This document shows, one piece after another, positions 28,901 to 41,300 of a stretch of DNA of 64,000 nt. Numbering within the stretch: the first letter of the stretch is position 1; each line of letters opens with the position of its first letter. The notes beneath the pieces are model-generated. The model did not search any database. It saw nothing but the letters and a program-made list of their open reading frames with translations, and had not been told where the DNA came from. Made by a program: the position numbers and the translations under genes. Origin of the DNA: Lineus longissimus (Eukaryota; Nemertea; Pilidiophora; Heteronemertea; Lineidae); the NCBI RefSeq assembly GCF_910592395.1, contig NC_088316.1, positions 930,001 through 994,000 of the forward strand, read 5' to 3'.

Positions 28901-31900
28901 TCATTGGCGTAGCTGTTGGATGTCTTTAGCAATATAGCAATATTGATACATGAATAGATTCCTTTTACAGGTGGATTTGCTACGTGTAAGGTAAATTTGT
29001 ACAATTATAGCCTTGGTACAATTATGGCCCACATTATAAAATCTAATTCATGCCTGAAAATGGAATAACCTTTTCATATGCCTGCATATTCTTTATGGTT
29101 TCAGGTTTGATTGAAGTGCGCGACCCAAGGAAGCTTGATTTTGAAACTCGGCCCTTGATCCGTCTAACAGTCATGGCGGAGGGTGGCGGTGTCTATGGAT
29201 ACGCGACGGTCTGGGTGCAGTTAAAGGATCAGAATGACAACGCGCCGAAGTTTACCCAGGAGCGCTATGTTGGTGCTGTGAGGGAAGGGGGAAGTCGGGG
29301 GATGTACGTCACACAAGTCTCGGCCATGGACCCCGACCAGAACAGCAACGGAGAAATCCACTATTCAATCATCATGGGCAACGAGGATAATGCTTTTACC
29401 CTTCAATCGAAATTCAGCGGGATCGTCAAGACGAATATTGTCCTCGATCGTGAGGTCCATAAAACGTACAGGTTGGAGATTGAGGCGGTGGACATGGGAA
29501 GCCCACAGCTTTCCAGCACTTGTACGCTCAAGATCACCGTCATTGACCTGAACGACAACAGTCCCTTCTTCCCACTTCCTGCTGCTGTTAACATACACGA
29601 AGGTAAGCTGTCTGTTCACAGACTCGATTAAAAAAACACAAAATCAGAGAGTGTTCCCTTGAGAGACCAGAGTTTTGACCTAAGTATACATACTATCTGC
29701 TCATCAAACAACTTGAAAGGAAATTTGAATGTTCGCTTTGGAATCTGAGCCAAGTGATTGGTGTGATATGAAGCTACAGATCTCCAGTGCAAAGAATTCA
29801 GCATGTTTTATTAATTATTGATGATTTTTCACTTTTATAACTCCAGGCATGAGAGTTGGCACAGTGGTGACCACCATCACTGCTAACGATGTCGACGCTA
29901 ACCCGACCATCATTTACAACTTTGCCTCCAAAGGGAACCCAGGCGCCATGTTTAGCATCGACAGATTCAGCGGCCGTATCACCTTGGCCAAGCCGCTTGA
30001 CCATGAGAAAGAAACACAGTATCAGCTCCGGTTAGAAGCATCGGATCAGAAGCATGTAGCGCAGACAGAGGTCGATATCAACGTCATAGATGATAATGAT
30101 AATTCACCAATCTTTGCAGAGGAGACGTACGAGGTATGTATTGTCATTTTCCTATCAGGGGTTGGTGCTCAAATTTGATGATTCTTGACCTTTTGGGAAC
30201 ATTTCTGTGTCTGAATAATGCCCCTTATCCTTAGAGTTTGTTCATGATTGTTCCAATTTCTGTTGACAGGTTTTCCTAAATGAGTTGACCAGGCCCGGCT
30301 ATGCTGTTCTGACTGTTAATGCCACAGACAAGGACTCAGGCAAGAATGCCGAGATAGTCTATGGAATGGGGCTCCCAGTGGACGGATACGTCATCGACAA
30401 GACAACAGGTTAGTTGCTAGGAAACACAGCAAATAACTCTCCTCAAAGGTCTCTTTAAGATGTTGTAATCACCATAGAAACTCTGTATTACGAACCCTCC
30501 TCAGATTTTTGAGTTTCCTGCTTATTTCGTTTGGATTACGATTTCTTTTCGCCCATCTGACCAAAACCAAATCTTTGCAGGGACTATTTTCACCAACAAG
30601 ACAGTGAAATTCAACCCAGCGATGCCAACCATTCAGCTTGTTGTGACGGCCACTGACCGTGGCGTACCACCTAGGACCGCCATTGTCGCCGTACGCATTC
30701 AGATCATCGATGTCAACGACCACGCACCAGTCTTCACCAAGTCGGTTTATACGTATGTACCAAAATCATTCTTAACTCTTCTGACCTCTCTTAGATGTTC
30801 AATACAAGTTGACTTGCTTCAGTCCGTGCAAGCTTGAATAACATTTCACCTGAAATTTGCAAGGGATGTGTATGGCTGTTGATTTCTTCAATTCAAGTTT
30901 GGATCATTTTGAGGTCGGCCTTTACCAGTTCTTACCACGCCACTTTGGGCAATAACCGTGCTTGTCTATTTCTGAGTTCCACCAGAAATCTTCACAGACA
31001 GCGTGAGCCACAGCATTGAAATTTCTGGCAAGAAATTCATGAGTAACTGTCTGATGGAGATATTGCTTTCTCTTTCAGTGTCCATCTCAAGGAAGATGTT
31101 GCCGAGGGTACCCCTGTGGTCACTGTCATCGCAAACGACGGTGACAGCTCACGCAATAACAAGAAGGTCGATTACACGATCCTGACGGGCAACCAGGATA
31201 TGAAGTTCAAAATGGTCAGCAACACCGGGGAAATCTTCTTGACGGGCAAGCTGGACAGAGAAACCGTTTCGACGTATAACTTCACGATCCGCGGCAGGGA
31301 TCACGGCACGCCTTCCATGGAGTCCACAACAATTGTCAGGATTATTATCGACGATGTGAACGATTGGGCACCCGAGTTTACGAAATCAGAATATTACGTT
31401 GATTTGAATGAGAGCGTCACACTTAAAACATCTGTCGTGCAGATATCGGCATCTGATCGAGATATTGGAGAGAATGCTGTAATCGAGTACGCCATCACGT
31501 CCGGAAACGATGATCTGTCGTTTAAGATTGATCGTTTGACGGGTTGGATTACTGTTGAGAAGCCTCTGGATTATGAGACGAAGACAGAACATCGTCTTAT
31601 CGTACAAGCGATGGATTGTACCATGTGTACCAATGAGAATCGTTTGGCTAATTATACAACAGTGGTAATTAACATCACAGATATTAACGACCATAAACCA
31701 ACATTCCCAATCATGATGTACCTGGAGTCTGTTCCAGAAAATTCCGTAGTCGGAACGTCCGTCTTCACAGCACACGCCAAGGATCAGGATGGCAACATCT
31801 TTGGAAAATTGAAGTACGAAATTTTGGAGGCGACTAATTTATTCAAAATTAACAAAGACACAGGACTTGTTACGACCAATGCTGTCTTTGATTATGAAAC

Positions 31901-33779
31901 AAAAACAAACTATCGCTTCAAGATTCGTGCCTCTGACATTGGAGGCAACGCTGCCACGATAGCTGTTCTTGTCAATGTGGAGAGTGTGGATGAATATGTG
32001 CCCAGGTTTCTACAGACAACCTATAGCTTCTCTGTACGTGGGAACGCCGTGGTGGGTGACGTCGTCGGCCAGGTTCAAGCCCAGGATGACGACGGAGGTG
32101 AAGATGGCCGACTCGTTTACTCCTTCAGCGAAAGTAACGATTACTTCACGATAAACAGTACGACGGGCGTGGTGTATGTTAAAAGATCTTTCAATGATGC
32201 AAGAAGGAGGAAGCGATGGGTTAATCGCTACACAGATCAGGTGATTCTAAGGCGGGCAAAACGGGCTTTAGAGGCCGATTCAGTGCAGTTGAAGATTCGT
32301 GCAAGTTCTGGCAAACCGGATTCCAAGAGTGTCGAGGTTAAGGCAGAAGTTGCGGTCAACCGTACCTGTGCTGGCTGCGGTGTGGTGGCGCCAGTCACAT
32401 CCGGTCTCAAGGGTCCCGCGTTAGTTTTGGCGATCGTCTTTGCAATTGTTGGCGTGATTCTTGTCGTCATCACGGCTTTGTTATGTTTTCGTGGCAGGAG
32501 AGCCAAGCGCCGTCCCCCGCCTCCGAGATCTCACCATGATACTAGTTTTGATCCCGTTCACGTTCATGGCATCCTAATGTCACCTGACCAGCCACCGTTA
32601 GTGGCACGTGAGGATAGTGGTCCACCTCAGTACAATGACATCCACCATTACAGCATTAGCAATGCTAACTGTACAACCTCGGAGCTATCCGACCAATCGC
32701 ACTCCGCGTCAAGTGGACGAGGTTCAGTCGAGGACAATGAGGATGACGATGAGGAAATCCGTAAAATTAATTCTGGTCCTCTGAATCAATCCCAGAACAT
32801 GCTTCGGAAAGGAATGCCAGATTCTGGTATTCAGAATGACGATGACAATATCTCAGAACATTCCGTCCGAAATCATAAGGATTATTTGGCAAAATTAGGT
32901 ATCGATGTGTCGAAGATTAAAGCTGATCCCAAACCTGCAGGGTTAACCCATTCTGTGGAGAGCATTCACCAGTTCAGTGAGGAGGGTGGAGGAGAAGGTG
33001 ATGGTTTGGACATTGGAAATATCATTTATCAGAAACTCGGTGAAATGGATAGCTCAGACGATCTGTCGTCGATGATGACGGGATCAGCAGAGTTGATTTT
33101 CGATGATAGTGCGGACCCTGCACACGCTGGTTCTCTCTCGAGTGTGATCAATTCAGAAGAGGAATTCAGCGGTTCTTACAACTGGGATTATTTACTCGAC
33201 TGGGGACCGCAGTATCAGCCATTAGCTGACGTATTCACGGAGATCGCTCGTCTAAAAGACGAGAACATCCAACCTAAAAAACAACCAGTGACTCAAATTG
33301 TGCCACTGCGGCCGTCGCAGGGGTCGAATTCAGGACTTAATAAAGTGAAGCTTTACCCGCCTCCGATGATCACTGATATGCCCCCTCTACCTGGCTTGTC
33401 ATCCTCAATCCCTTCCAAACCCTCCTCCACTCATTCTAGTCAAAGTAACTCCACAGTGTCACAACAAAACACTCTCCCTCAAAGGTCAAACAAGAACAGT
33501 GCTCCGCCCAATCATGCGGCACCGCCGATTCCCTTTTCGCCGCGGTCACCGATTACCCATGATTCATCATTCCAATCGCACGCGTATACGCCGTCCTTCA
33601 CTCCATCCCTTTCTCCGCTTGGCATGCGGGCGCCCGCCATTCCCGGCTACAATATGTCACAACGCGGTGCTCCCTCAAACAGTTCAGGACACTCCAGTAC
33701 TCACAGCGCACCTAATCGCACTCGATCAAATAATTCATTATCACATTTATCCGGCTCGGAACAGGAATTTCGTATTTGA
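16998..33779 (+). CDS. DCHS: Dachsous-like giant protocadherin, C-terminal part, 17 exons
   Basis: Coding exons by GT-AG junctions and frame: 16,998-17,184; 22,302-22,529; 22,683-22,916; 23,270-23,445; 23,624-24,719; 25,115-26,110; 26,260-26,499; 26,685-26,819; 27,139-27,348; 27,450-27,819; 28,070-28,268; 28,459-28,861; 29,105-29,602; 29,847-30,133; 30,270-30,408; 30,581-30,752; 31,079-33,779. They sum to 8,271 nt (2,756 codons plus stop). About 22 cadherin repeats are seen, most ending in DxNDNxPxF linkers, then one membrane segment (~2302-2327 of this fragment) and a ~430-residue tail. Dachsous is the Fat ligand in planar polarity and Hippo control (family knowledge). The tail motif NWDYLLDWGP and an SSGRGSVED stretch point to Dachsous rather than Fat. 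Flies and mammals have 27 repeats, so about five plus the signal peptide lie upstream, outside this model. The first exon starts in phase 0 and is not a true start. Confidence 0.93.
18665..18736 (+). repeat. Two-copy ~40-bp tandem duplication
   Basis: The sequence CAAATGAAACC...TTAAAGGTAA...CTC..ACTCTCA occurs twice in succession with a few mismatches. It lies within a Dachsous intron. No function is visible. Confidence 0.6.
19320..19535 (+). repeat. 15-bp minisatellite (about 14 copies)
   Basis: The unit ACCATGGGCAGCTTT is repeated head to tail about fourteen times with point variants (CCGTGGGC, CCATGAGT). Because the period is a multiple of three, several frames stay open and give artificial MGSFT-type and AHGKA-type repeats. 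It sits in the 5.1-kb Dachsous intron and is not coding. Confidence 0.92.
26930..27100 (-). repeat. Probable tRNA-derived SINE fragment in a Dachsous intron
   Basis: On the minus strand this intron segment shows GGGGCAGGGTAAACATC followed at tRNA spacing by a B-box-like CGGGTTAGATTCCCC. The B box differs from consensus at one core base. The rest is not tRNA-like, as expected of a SINE body. The ends are not well defined. Confidence 0.4.
31079..33779 (+). CDS. DCHS: Terminal Dachsous exon: last cadherin repeats, membrane segment, cytoplasmic tail
   Basis: This single 2.7-kb exon encodes the last repeats (linkers IDDVNDWAPEF, ITDINDHKPTF and a degenerate VESVDEYVPRF), the membrane-spanning segment and the whole intracellular domain. 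The last repeat carries two dibasic sites, RRRKR (2232-2236 of the fragment) and RRAKR (2248-2252), that fit the furin consensus. The tail has an acidic segment, the conserved NWDYLLDWGPQYQPLADVF block (related to the catenin-binding region of classical cadherins) and a long Ser/Pro-rich C terminus. The reading frame ends with TGA at 33,777-33,779. Confidence 0.95.
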
Positions 33780-34970
33780 GCCTTGGATGTCCATATCTAC
33801 ATTGCGGATTAAAACATTTCGGTTGAAAGCGATTGGATTATTGTGGATATGATGATTGGCGTGGTATATTTGATGTGAATATTTATATTTTTATAACTCG
33901 ATAAGTTTCAGAGACGTATTGTGTTAGAAGATGGAGAATTTTCCAATTCTTCAGCCACTTTTGGGCATTTTTTAAAGATGTTCACAAAATTCCATTGGCA
34001 GCCATTATGTGTACATTTTGAGGTGTATATTTTGTGAGGTCGAATTGAGTAAGATAGGGACGTTCATAAAGTGCAAATGAAAGAAGTTCCCATTGTTAAA
34101 TCATGTTGAACCCTTAGTCCCAGTTTCCATGATTGATCAGAATTCTGGGGCAGAAAGTACTTCAGAGTGAAAGGTTGTTTTGTAAGGGATTTCGCACTGG
34201 GTCTGTACATATCTCAAGAACTTGGAAGTTCAAGGAGGTAATTGTTAAATTTGCACTAAATGAAGAACAAATTTTAGACCTTATTTGAGGGAAAGTGGTA
34301 CATTTATAGTCCCTACAGTGTTAAAATGAGCTGATGGAACACATCAGTGTACATTGAGGCTATAATTGTACTGGGGCAATGATTGTACCACCTTACTTTA
34401 CATTTGCACTTTATAAATATTCTTTTTTATTAACATAGGAGAGAAAACCAGGCGCAGTGATCTAGAGCCTGGTATTCGTGACTGAACAGTTCAAGTTCTG
34501 AAAGTGTGTCTTATAACCTCTTCTACAAGGCTTAAAGCTGCTATACATCTAGTGTCAGATCATAATTTCCTCCAGGAAAGATTGTTTGCAGTGTCAAACA
34601 CTGAAAGAAGTGGAACACTGCTAACATTGAATCATTTGGTCAGGCTTTTCGAGACATTATTGCCCGATATTCCTGGAGGAGACGTGAATAACGTGTTGTG
34701 CATTCTACGAGTTGATATGTCTAGTTTATGAATATCGTTACCATAAGTTGTGGATATATTTCATGAAAGAGCTTCGTGCTACAACATATCTTTCAAAACT
34801 ACTTAGGGCAACCTTTCCCCTCTTTCAAATTCTAGCAACAAACAGTTACCGGTATCTAGTGAACAGAATGCATGTGCACTTTCACATTATACATTGGAAC
34901 AGTTTATTTACATTATGCTGAGGCACTTGGACAAAACCAGCGCTGAATAAAGCAAAACATATCATGACCA
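33780..34970 (+). other. Dachsous 3' untranslated region (inferred)
   Basis: About 1.2 kb of AT-rich non-coding sequence follows the stop codon up to the first strong AATAAA. No ORF of note lies within it. Later polyadenylation sites are possible. Confidence 0.55.
34946..34951 (+). terminator. Candidate polyadenylation signal of Dachsous
   Basis: A canonical AATAAA lies 1,167 bases past the stop codon. Other, weaker hexamers exist, so use of this one is inferred. Confidence 0.5.
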
Positions 34971-36769
34971 AATCAGGTCCATGCGGTCGACGAAGATGTT
35001 GTATTCTTTTGAGAACATTTTCTTATTTTCACAATCTTCAGTAAAACTTTTTGTACTGGGCAGTTTTATTATTCATATTTGTCTGCTTGGGGTGAGTTTG
35101 TTATGGCCAAACTATTCGATTGTGTGAGATATGTTTTTATCAGATATTCATTTTAACCAAAACCATGTTTTATCCAGGACGTTGACTATCTCATGCTATA
35201 TCATGTGTAATGTGCATATCAAGTGCATGTACTCTAGTTTCACAAATATAAGACTGCTTCATAAAGTGCTCGGCTTGGTTCCCATTGCTCCTGGGCTCCA
35301 TATTTCACAGGGTTTGATATAAAAGTAGGCACACTGCGTCGACACAATAAGTCAGTTGGGGGGTGGCCGCCTGGACAAAAGGCCTACTTTACATTTTTTT
35401 CACTGGCTTAATAGAATCGACACAGTATGTGTTTTGTAAATCAACATTGCAAGCTATTTGTAACTTTGTATAAAGATGGCGCTGCATAGCAGTGCATTGA
35501 GACATATCTTTTGAATCTACCGGTAGATGAGAAGTCATGAAGACTTATTCTTATGAGATGAGTGTATCAATATCCAGCCAGAATATCAGTGTCACGACAA
35601 GAGGATCAGATTTTTCTCTCTCTATTGAGAGATTTTTAAAGGTTTGAAATTTTATATCTTTTAGACTCTTACATTTCTTATGTTACATAGATTTGGTAAA
35701 TTACAACTACTGAGGGATCACACTACTTAAAATCAAGTCTGTATTTCTCAGGTTGCGCAAGAGACTGACTTACAGGTACTATAAACTATAAACCATGAAA
35801 TTTCATGGAATGCAAAATTTCGTTAATTTTTCCAATCAAACTTATTTCTTTCTTGAAATTTTGGAAAATATAATGCCCACTTAAATTTGGCAGTTTACAC
35901 TACTTATATTTTGATGCATTCAATTTGATTCTCTTTTCGGGACACCCTGTGTATGAAATATTTCAGAATCTTTATGCGTATGAACTGTATAGATGCAATG
36001 AGGTTTCTATCAAGACTGCTGTACATTTATATTGAAGTGAACTACACCAAATTTGGGGTTTGCGTGTCTGAACCCAGGTTCAGAATTTCATTCATGTTGG
36101 GATGGGATCTTTGAAGATGGGGTCATACGCTTGTTGCTGATTGCAATCTGGAGCTTCCTGTCATTCACGGGTAGGAACCAATGTAACACCATTACTGTGT
36201 TTTGAATTTTGAAGTCAATTTCTGTAAATTTCAACTTGAGAAATGTTTGTCCCTGCTGACTGACGTTGCCTGGTGGCTATGCTCATACGAGGAGTCGACA
36301 GGGGTGCCCATTCTCAACACTGTGGTAAGATGAGGAACTTTATAAGATGGCAGCAGTAATTAGTGGTCGAGTCCATGTCCATTTCATCCACAAGGGTCTG
36401 TGTCTGGTTTGACTGATAACTACTGCTGCCACCTTTTGGTTCCATATAAAGTCTCTCATTGGCAGCGGATGTTGATGTGGATTGATCTCCTACCCTCTTC
36501 AGGGAGTCTGGAACCAACAATGCAATAATCATGTGCAGTTAAAGATGATGAATGCGATGTTTTTATACGTGTAGGATGATAAATATTAATAATTTGTAAA
36601 TATATCTTTTGATATGGAAACTTTAGAGTAGATCTCTCTTGATTGCCAAAAGAAACGTACAGTGTAAATATCTTGAAGAAAAAATGAAAAAATAAATTTG
36701 ATACAATTAAGAATTTCTTTGTTAACTAAGTTTGTTGTTGTGTATGCAGTGGTGGAAGAGGTTACAACC

Positions 36770-37075
36770 ATGTGCCTTCAGTACTGGATGAAATGTGTCA
36801 CAGACGGCCATAGGCAAGTCTCCAACATATTCCCCATGGCATTCAAACCCTACCCAAGTCTGGGTAGGGATGGGGTCCCTACCCAAGTTAGAGACGCTGT
36901 TCCTGTAGTATTGGACGAGACATGAGAAACAAACTTATTGTGCTGCTCCCAAACCCTACCCAAATCTGGGTATGGATGGGGTCCCTAACCAAGTTAGTGT
37001 GGCGATGAGATACAATCCTGTCCCTTTAGTATTGGGGGAGACATGTCGCAGATGGTCAGAGCCCATCTCACTCCA
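36770..37075 (+). repeat. Degenerate ~115-bp direct repeats
   Basis: CCCTACCCAAGTCTGGGTAG with GATGGGGTCCCTA and TAGTATTGG...GAGACATG recurs about 115 bp later with several changes. A third, weaker trace (TACTGGATGAAATGTGTCAC) precedes them. This is a local duplication without visible function. Confidence 0.55.
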
Positions 37076-37270
37076 ACGAAGGAGCGTACACGATACAACC
37101 CTGTCCATGAGTGCTACTTTGTATGATCCTTCTTCTCTTTATGAGATGAGACACTTATGGAATCGTCAGACAGGGTAAGAGCTGTCTCCACTGTTCTGAT
37201 TCTGATGCACTACTGGAGCTAACAGAGTTCAACTTCATGTTGTCCTTGTTCTCTTTACGAGGAATGATCA

Positions 37271-37494
37271 GATAGGGCAATAGCTGTCTCAGGGAGGTAC
37301 ATGGGAGCCACCTTGGCTCAACCTGCTGTCCCATGGAGGTACATGGGAGTCAGATAGGGCAATAGCTGTCTCAGGGAGGTACATGGGAGCCACCTTGGCT
37401 CAACCTGCTGTCTCATGGAGGTACATGGGAGTCAGATAGGGCAATAGCTGTCTCAGGGAGGTACATGGGAGCCACCTAGGCTCAACCTGCTGTC
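37271..37494 (+). repeat. 82-bp tandem repeat, about 2.7 copies
   Basis: GATAGGGCAATAGCTG starts at 37,271, 37,353 and 37,435, giving an exact period of 82 bp with few mismatches. Each unit also holds an internal near-duplicate, GGAGGTACATGGGAG, twice. Non-coding. Confidence 0.9.
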
Positions 37495-37804
37495 GTCCTT
37501 GTTCGCATTAGGAGATCAAGCACTTGTAGAATGGTCAGACACCGAAACAGGTCAAGTCAACTTAGTGACTGAACTTAGCCAATGGGTCTCGGACTGTAAA
37601 GGTGGGCAATGATATTTTGGGGGGATCCTGGGATGGACCGAAACTCACCCACAGGATTTGGAGACAACCTTTTCCAGAATTAGGGCATGAGATTTTTTAA
37701 AGGGACATTGTGACAGGTACCCCCTTGTTAAAAACAAATGCAGGGAAGATAGGGAGACAGCTATGGCAATAAATAACATCATGATGAAATTTGATGAATA
37801 AGAT

Positions 37805-37810
37805 TTTATT
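37805..37810 (-). terminator. Candidate polyadenylation signal of TBC1D19
   Basis: TTTATT on the plus strand is AATAAA on the minus strand, about 530 bases past the TBC1D19 stop. The assignment is inferred from position only. Confidence 0.45.
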
Positions 37811-38334
37811 GGAAAGTGTTCATTTGATGTGTGTCTGCCATTCACAGACACACATTAACATTACCTCACCAAATTGAGTGAATACAATGTGAACATTATT
37901 ACAGCGGGGTAAAAACCTAGGTCCAAAAATTAAATGTTGTTCTGAAATTGATCGGCCTATTATGATGCGTAGTTTGAATCTAAAGCAGATACTAACACAG
38001 ATATCAAGCTCAGCAAGTGTTCACTAAAAGTTCAAGAAGCTCACAATAATTGAACTTGTTACAAGAAATGCATTTGCCATTCAGATTGATTTTGACATGC
38101 TCTCTCACTGAGGACAGAACCATGACGTGTGCTGGATTGTCAGCAGTGCAGGATAGCCCCAATGGCCACATGGCTGTGTGACATGATGATGTCGCAAATG
38201 ATGAGCCTCAATCTCCTCCTCGGAATGCACACATAGAGTATGGACATTGTTGTGAACTATCATTCAGAAGTACAGTGTATCGTCATAGACAATCTTCAAT
38301 CTTCAACGCCATATTTTTTCAGCCAGCTCAGTTT

Positions 38335-41300
38335 TCATATTGTGAACAAACTCAGCTGAATGAGTGGAATCACTTTTAGCGTGGTAAGGTCAGCAAGAAC
38401 AGCCTGAAAATGAGAAAATATACTGATATCAGAAACATTTTGAAAGTCATGGGCTGTAAAATCACAGTTCAATATATTAGTAGAGACTTTAAAATGCCAA
38501 TTTTTGTTTGAATGAACAGCGTAGGCCTTTAAAGTACAAATGACACAATGTACTCACCTCAGACGCAGAGTAGGCCTCAACCTGCATCAGATTCGTCTTA
38601 CGGAATGAAAAGATTGCAAAGGCTAGGACTGCAAGAGAGAGATGCAAACATTTAGGTCATTTCTGTGTAAGAATCAGACAGTCAAACTACTGACTCCCCA
38701 TGCTATTATGCCAATCGCCATAATACCATTGTCCCAAGGCAGTCGTAATCAAATTATCATTGACTCTATTAGAAGATTCAGATGATAGATTTGCGAACTC
38801 ACCAGCCAATATTTCTAACGAACCATAGGCAAGGATTCTATCCCACAGAAGGAGGACTTGGTCGCTGGCGAGGTAACCGGAGAATGCTCGAAACATCCAT
38901 TTGAAAGCGACCTTCAGTCTGCAATAACAACAATAAAATAAAGTTAGGGCAACAACCTTAACAGTAGTAGGGGCAGCGGCTGCGTTCGCCCAGTGGTAGA
39001 GAGTCGGCCTCATGATCAGGAGGTCGTGGGTTCGACTCCCGGCCGAGTCACTGCTTGGTTCCCCTACTGGTCGAGTTCAAGTGAGCACCTTCTGGTTGCT
39101 CCTTGAAACCCGTGATTGATTTCTGTGGAGACTGGGGTAATTATATGATATCACAAAAGCTCTTTGAGCAGGGAAACATGGAAAAGCACCATATAAGAAC
39201 TCAATATTAATATCATTATTGTTATGACCAACAACACGGACTGCTGGTCTATTTTTCTCAACTCCAGTGAAGCAAATATTATGTTGTTCAACCTAAACAA
39301 AAGGCCATCATTGTTTATACATCAGAGAAAAGAGGAGGATTGTTGTAAGACTTACGGCTGTATGCCACACGACTTGAGATGCTGGAAGAGCTGGGGTTCA
39401 TGGGTCTGCAGCAGGTCTTCAAACAGTCGACACAATGACATGATTCCCTAGAAAAAAAGATACAAATTACATGTAACATGGCAATCTATTTTTTTATATA
39501 ATCTTTTTTATACACCAACATCAACGCTAGAGTTAACTTTACTGGGCATTAAGTCTGAGGGCTTAACTGATTGAAGTAGATAACACCAACATTAGTGTAC
39601 AACCAGTCACAGGCCTAGCTGAATATACTCACCTCTGGATGTGACGAGATCGTATGGAGTTTACAAAAATATCTCAGATACATCTCCCTAAAGATGAAGT
39701 AGAGTTTGACCGGGTCGTTGTAGATGTAACACATTGGCGTCACTGCAAGAAATAAATCATGTCAGTTGTAACAATCAGCTCATTCATGAAGGTTTCTCTA
39801 CGTCACTTCCAATAGTCAAGTGGATATCTGATAACCATTGCCCTTTGGCGAACTGGAATTTGGTCATGAGCATGACTCAGCACAAACTTCTGCCTTTCCC
39901 AGGACAAGCTCGCAAAGTTGGCAGGCCTGCCCTATTCTCTGCAAGCTGGGGAATTCCAGGGTGTAGGGAAAGCTTGGGGGGGGGGGTATTTCATACACTC
40001 ATAATTTCACCATTCCATCAAAAATGGCTGATTTCTTACCGTACATGGCAAATCCATGAAATGGTATAATGCCATTCGGAGGGTAATTCACGGCAAATTC
40101 TTCATCTCCCAATTTCCCTCGAATAAAGGCCTTTGGTGGATTTGCACTACTAGATTTGAAATGTTCCAGGACAGCAGTGTCTCGAGCAAATGGCAGGAGA
40201 ATCTGGAATGGAAATAAGAGAGTGTTAAATGATGCCACCACTATATAATGTTTGTAAAAATCATAAAATCTTCATTCTACATTAACTGATAAAGATAAAT
40301 CCACCCAAGACAGCAAACACTGATCCCCGAGAAAACATGCTTCAGAGGACTAGGTGAGAAACTATCACCAGGACTAAATGAGCAAGTTGAGGGGAGCGTT
40401 AAGTCTTTTCAGAAAGTTCTCTCTTCTGAGACATGGAAAGTATTGATTCTACTCTACTACTCTACCTGATAGAGATAATCCTCGAAGACATGGAAAGTAT
40501 TGATTCTACTCTACTACTCTACCTGATAGAGATAATCCTCGAAGACATGGAAAGTTTTGATTCTACTCTACTACTCTACCTGATAGAGATAATCCTCGAA
40601 GACAAAGTACTGGTCGTCATTCGTGGCAGTCAGTTTGACGTCCTTATGGATGAGTGTATCGATGAGGAGCTCGTGTTGTAACACATATTGTTTTAACTGT
40701 TCATAGTATAGGCGGTCCTGGAGAGAAACAAGCAAAAGACAATTATTTTTCAATTTACAGTTATATCAATGCCAGGTGGTAGTTTGGGCACATTATAAGC
40801 AAGGCAGACAGATTGTCCAAACCTAAAACATGGCCTTTTGTTGGAATGCTCACAATATGCACTTTCTGAAGACACTAGCACAATATTTACTTTACAAATT
40901 AAATTTTTTACAATTTAGTTCAAAATTACTTCAAAATTCTGCTGCTTATGGTAATCTTACCACAGAAGAACAATTTGAACAAAAATCTGGCTGAGATATG
41001 TACGTTTTCAACGCTGTACATTATATATGCAGGTTAGAAATCTTGGTCCATTGAATGTAAGAAGTAGCTAAAAGCCTCAGTGATTGCATCAAACAAACTG
41101 GGGCCAGAGATTTTCAAAGGAATCACGAAATACCCACTTACGATGTCATCCATAGTGACTCCTAACATTTGACACCACAGTTCTGCCCTCTGACCGATAG
41201 GACAACCTTTCTTGGCAAACTCTTGAGTGAGAGGACTGTGACTGACAGCCAGCACTAGAATGGAATGAATACAGATAGAAATTGACAAGCAAAGGAAAAA

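Larger units (their letters stand above)
34972..37800. other. Spacer between convergent Dachsous and TBC1D19
   Basis: No gene is supported. The segment 36,770-37,075 has two degenerate copies of a ~115-bp unit built around CCCTACCCAA(G/A)TCTGGGTA, and 37,271-37,494 is an 82-bp tandem repeat. The remainder shows nothing recognisable. Confidence 0.6.

Noticed and set aside
38978-39050. A functional tRNA gene
   Set aside because: The A and B boxes are good but the anticodon stem does not pair, and a SINE-like body and tail follow.
40433-40681. 82-codon ORF with ESIDSTLLLYLIEIILED repeats
   Set aside because: It is the reverse-strand reading of the 57-bp triplication at a TBC1D19 exon end.
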